DNA of 64,000 nucleotides, from assembly GCA_008931825.1 (NCBI GenBank), contig QXVZ01032978.1:1-64000 (forward strand), in the 5' to 3' direction. Position 1 is the first letter of the stretch. Every line of letters starts with the position of its first letter. This document shows, one piece after another, positions 62,203 to 64,000 of the stretch. A program made the position numbers and the translations under genes. The stretch comes from Phallusia fumigata (Eukaryota; Chordata; Ascidiacea; Phlebobranchia; Ascidiidae). Below the pieces are notes generated by a model. That model did not search any database. It worked only from the letters and a program-made list of their open reading frames with translations, and was not told where the DNA came from.

Positions 62203-63935
62203 TCATTCCTTCTTGTATGCTTTTAAATACTGCCAAATGAGCGAAACGATTTTATGAAACCAAACAAGATTGAGGATGTCATTTGCTATTCCCAAGAAAA
62301 TAAGCCACTGCAGATGTCCAAGTCTAAAAAACGTGACTTTATTCATTTTGATGTCAATATATTTTTGTGTTACAACTTGATGTAATAACTGAGGTATGTT
62401 TATATCAGGGTAATGATGGCATATCAACATGGCGAAAGAGGAAATTGACACATTGCATTTTGAATGTTCCAAAGGATGTTTAGTCAGATCAGGATACATG
62501 ATTGTAAACTTACTTTGCAACCTCGTCAATGAAGAGGAAGTTGATAATGTACAAGTATGGCATGACAAAAATTCTGCAAAAAAAGAAGATGACTGCCAGC
62601 ACGAGACCATTCCTGAGGTACCATTTGTTGTCCACCATGTCTGACTTCATCATAAACCATCTAAAGTTTAATTCAAAACATTTAGTGTTGGTATATTGAC
62701 ATCTTTACAAAGCAAGATGAAATTAAAAATAGGAAAAAGAATATAATTAGGCATACACTTACCCAATGTGGACAAATGGCGTAGAACAGCCGGACCATGC
62801 TCGTACCAAAGCAACTGGATAAATATAGTTGTATTTCTAAAAAAAAAGTTTGTTTTATAATAAAAATTTGTTTCGCAAACAATAAATAGAGGATTTTTGA
62901 AAACATTTTTATTTGGTATTCTTCACCTATTTTAGGTTTATGTTTTTTGTTAAAAAATTCAGCTGTTTTATATTTTTTGTTGTAGATAAATGTTCATTAC
63001 CTACCAAAACACTACCTCCAACAATGATAGCAGTGACGTGGTGTACAATGTCTGGAAGTCCCAGCTGCCAACCTTCCCAGAAGTAAGTTGCCAGCATTAA
63101 CAAATCTAAGGGAAATATTATATTTTGGGAAAACATGATTTTAATTGACAAAAAGGTTCCGAAATAATTTGAACATTTAAACAAAACATTAAATAACTTG
63201 ATTAAAGCATTTTTAAAACACTTGTTTATTTAAAAATACAGGTGTTTTATTATCGATACTATATGACATTAGGATTGTCATGAATGCAAAAACAACTTTT
63301 TAGAATGGAAAATGTTTTTTTTAATTATAGTGAAACACATAACAACCTGCAAACATGTAACCGATCATGATTGAAAGTGCTGTTTGAGCTCCATAAGGGC
63401 GTGACCTGTTAAAATATATTTTTTGTTGGTGAAAAAACATTTTGAAGTATAAAAAAGCAGCAAAATTAAACAAAAACCTCACCAAATTGGGTTTTCAATT
63501 GCTGCATCCCAATTGTTGAGTAAAATTGATGTTGACATAGTTGCCTCGACAATTGCATGTAGGGTTGAAACAAATCTAAACATAGAGTAGGTCACAGTAA
63601 AATTATATTTTTGAAATTTCTTACAGTTAAAAGAAATTCAAAAAACGCAACCACCTAAATAACAATATAATACCAAATGTTTAAATAATTTTTAAAAAAA
63701 AGATATTTATTCCACTACACCAAATGATAATATATACCTGCACTTTTTAACAATTAAAAGTTTAAAATTTTATTTACCTGACATTCCAATTTTTTCTTGT
63801 ACTATCCGGAGCATTTTTATAAGATTCAAATCGTCCAAAGATATGTTTGCTCACCCAAAGACACATCACACAACAAAAAGTAAAGCTTGCACCACCAACC
63901 CTCAATGGGTAGGGTACACGTAGAAATAAATCCAT
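62203..63935 (-). CDS. TLCD4-like TLC-domain protein, copy 4
   Basis: Exons: 63935-63778, 63575-63483, 63405-63347, 63105-63005, 62836-62763, 62660-62514, 62323-62203, phases consistent, giving 250 aa. Exon lengths are identical to copy 3. It starts MDLFLRVPYPLRVGG. Motifs: RFVSTLHAIV, PYGAQTALSIMIGYMFA, DIVHHVTAIIVGGS, WSGCSTPFVHI, FFFCRIFVMPYLY, DILNLVWFHKIV, and a KAYKKE lysine-rich end. At the exon 5/6 join the codon is GGA (Gly), where TLCD4, copies 2 and 3, and human TLCD4 have Arg before WF. The introns are short, so the gene fits in 1.7 kb. It is an intact, probably functional paralogue and lies close to the window edge but is complete. Confidence 0.93.
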
Positions 63936-64000
63936 GCCAATTTTTACAGCAGAAACCTATTTTGCAAAGTTGCAAATTTTTAGATGGTGTTGCATTCGAT

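Noticed and set aside
62203-62610. 135-aa minus-strand frame
   Set aside because: Its 3' third is TLC copy 4 exon 7, but the rest runs through the intron; the spliced model fits all paralogues.

Overview
The window looks like animal DNA from a solitary ascidian, probably Ciona or a close relative. This is inferred from AT-rich sequence, small genes with short GT-AG introns, chordate gene families, and very high divergence between two copies of the same locus. Single N bases join contigs, and at four places the sequence on one side of an N is repeated at another contig end or edge. These repeats look like unmerged contig overlaps or alternative haplotypes, and they affect the first gene.

Layout. 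1.6-8.9 kb, minus strand: a 14-exon raftlin-like gene with a very long Pro/Glu-rich tail. 9.3-18.9 kb: gene-poor, with a misplaced haplotype copy, a second haplotype pair and a small transposon. 18.9-22.5 kb: LSM12 (minus) and DTD2 (plus), head to head. 23.3-24.2 kb: a MAL-like four-pass membrane protein (minus). 24.5-25.6 kb: a tRNA-derived repeat and a broken Ty3/gypsy fossil. 26.4-41.3 kb, minus strand: five tandem paralogues of a family I do not recognise. They are small single-pass type II membrane proteins whose exons all join in phase 0, with two invariant cysteines after the membrane segment. One member ends in a histone H3 fold fragment, and a decayed second copy of that H3-bearing gene lies between two other members. 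45.8-48.7 kb: TLCD4 (TMEM56) on the plus strand. 52.2-63.9 kb, minus strand: four TLCD4-like copies arranged as a duplicated two-gene block, two intact, one apparently recently disabled and one long dead. hAT-type miniature elements, several with perfect 8-bp target duplications, fill much of the remaining space.

The most unusual content is the 26-41 kb cluster. Residues, exon phases and cysteine spacing show the family directly. An extracellular and possibly defensive role is inference, based on type II topology, paired cysteines, glycosylation sequons, acidic middle exons and strongly cationic C-termini. I saw no CRISPR array, rRNA gene or convincing intact tRNA gene.
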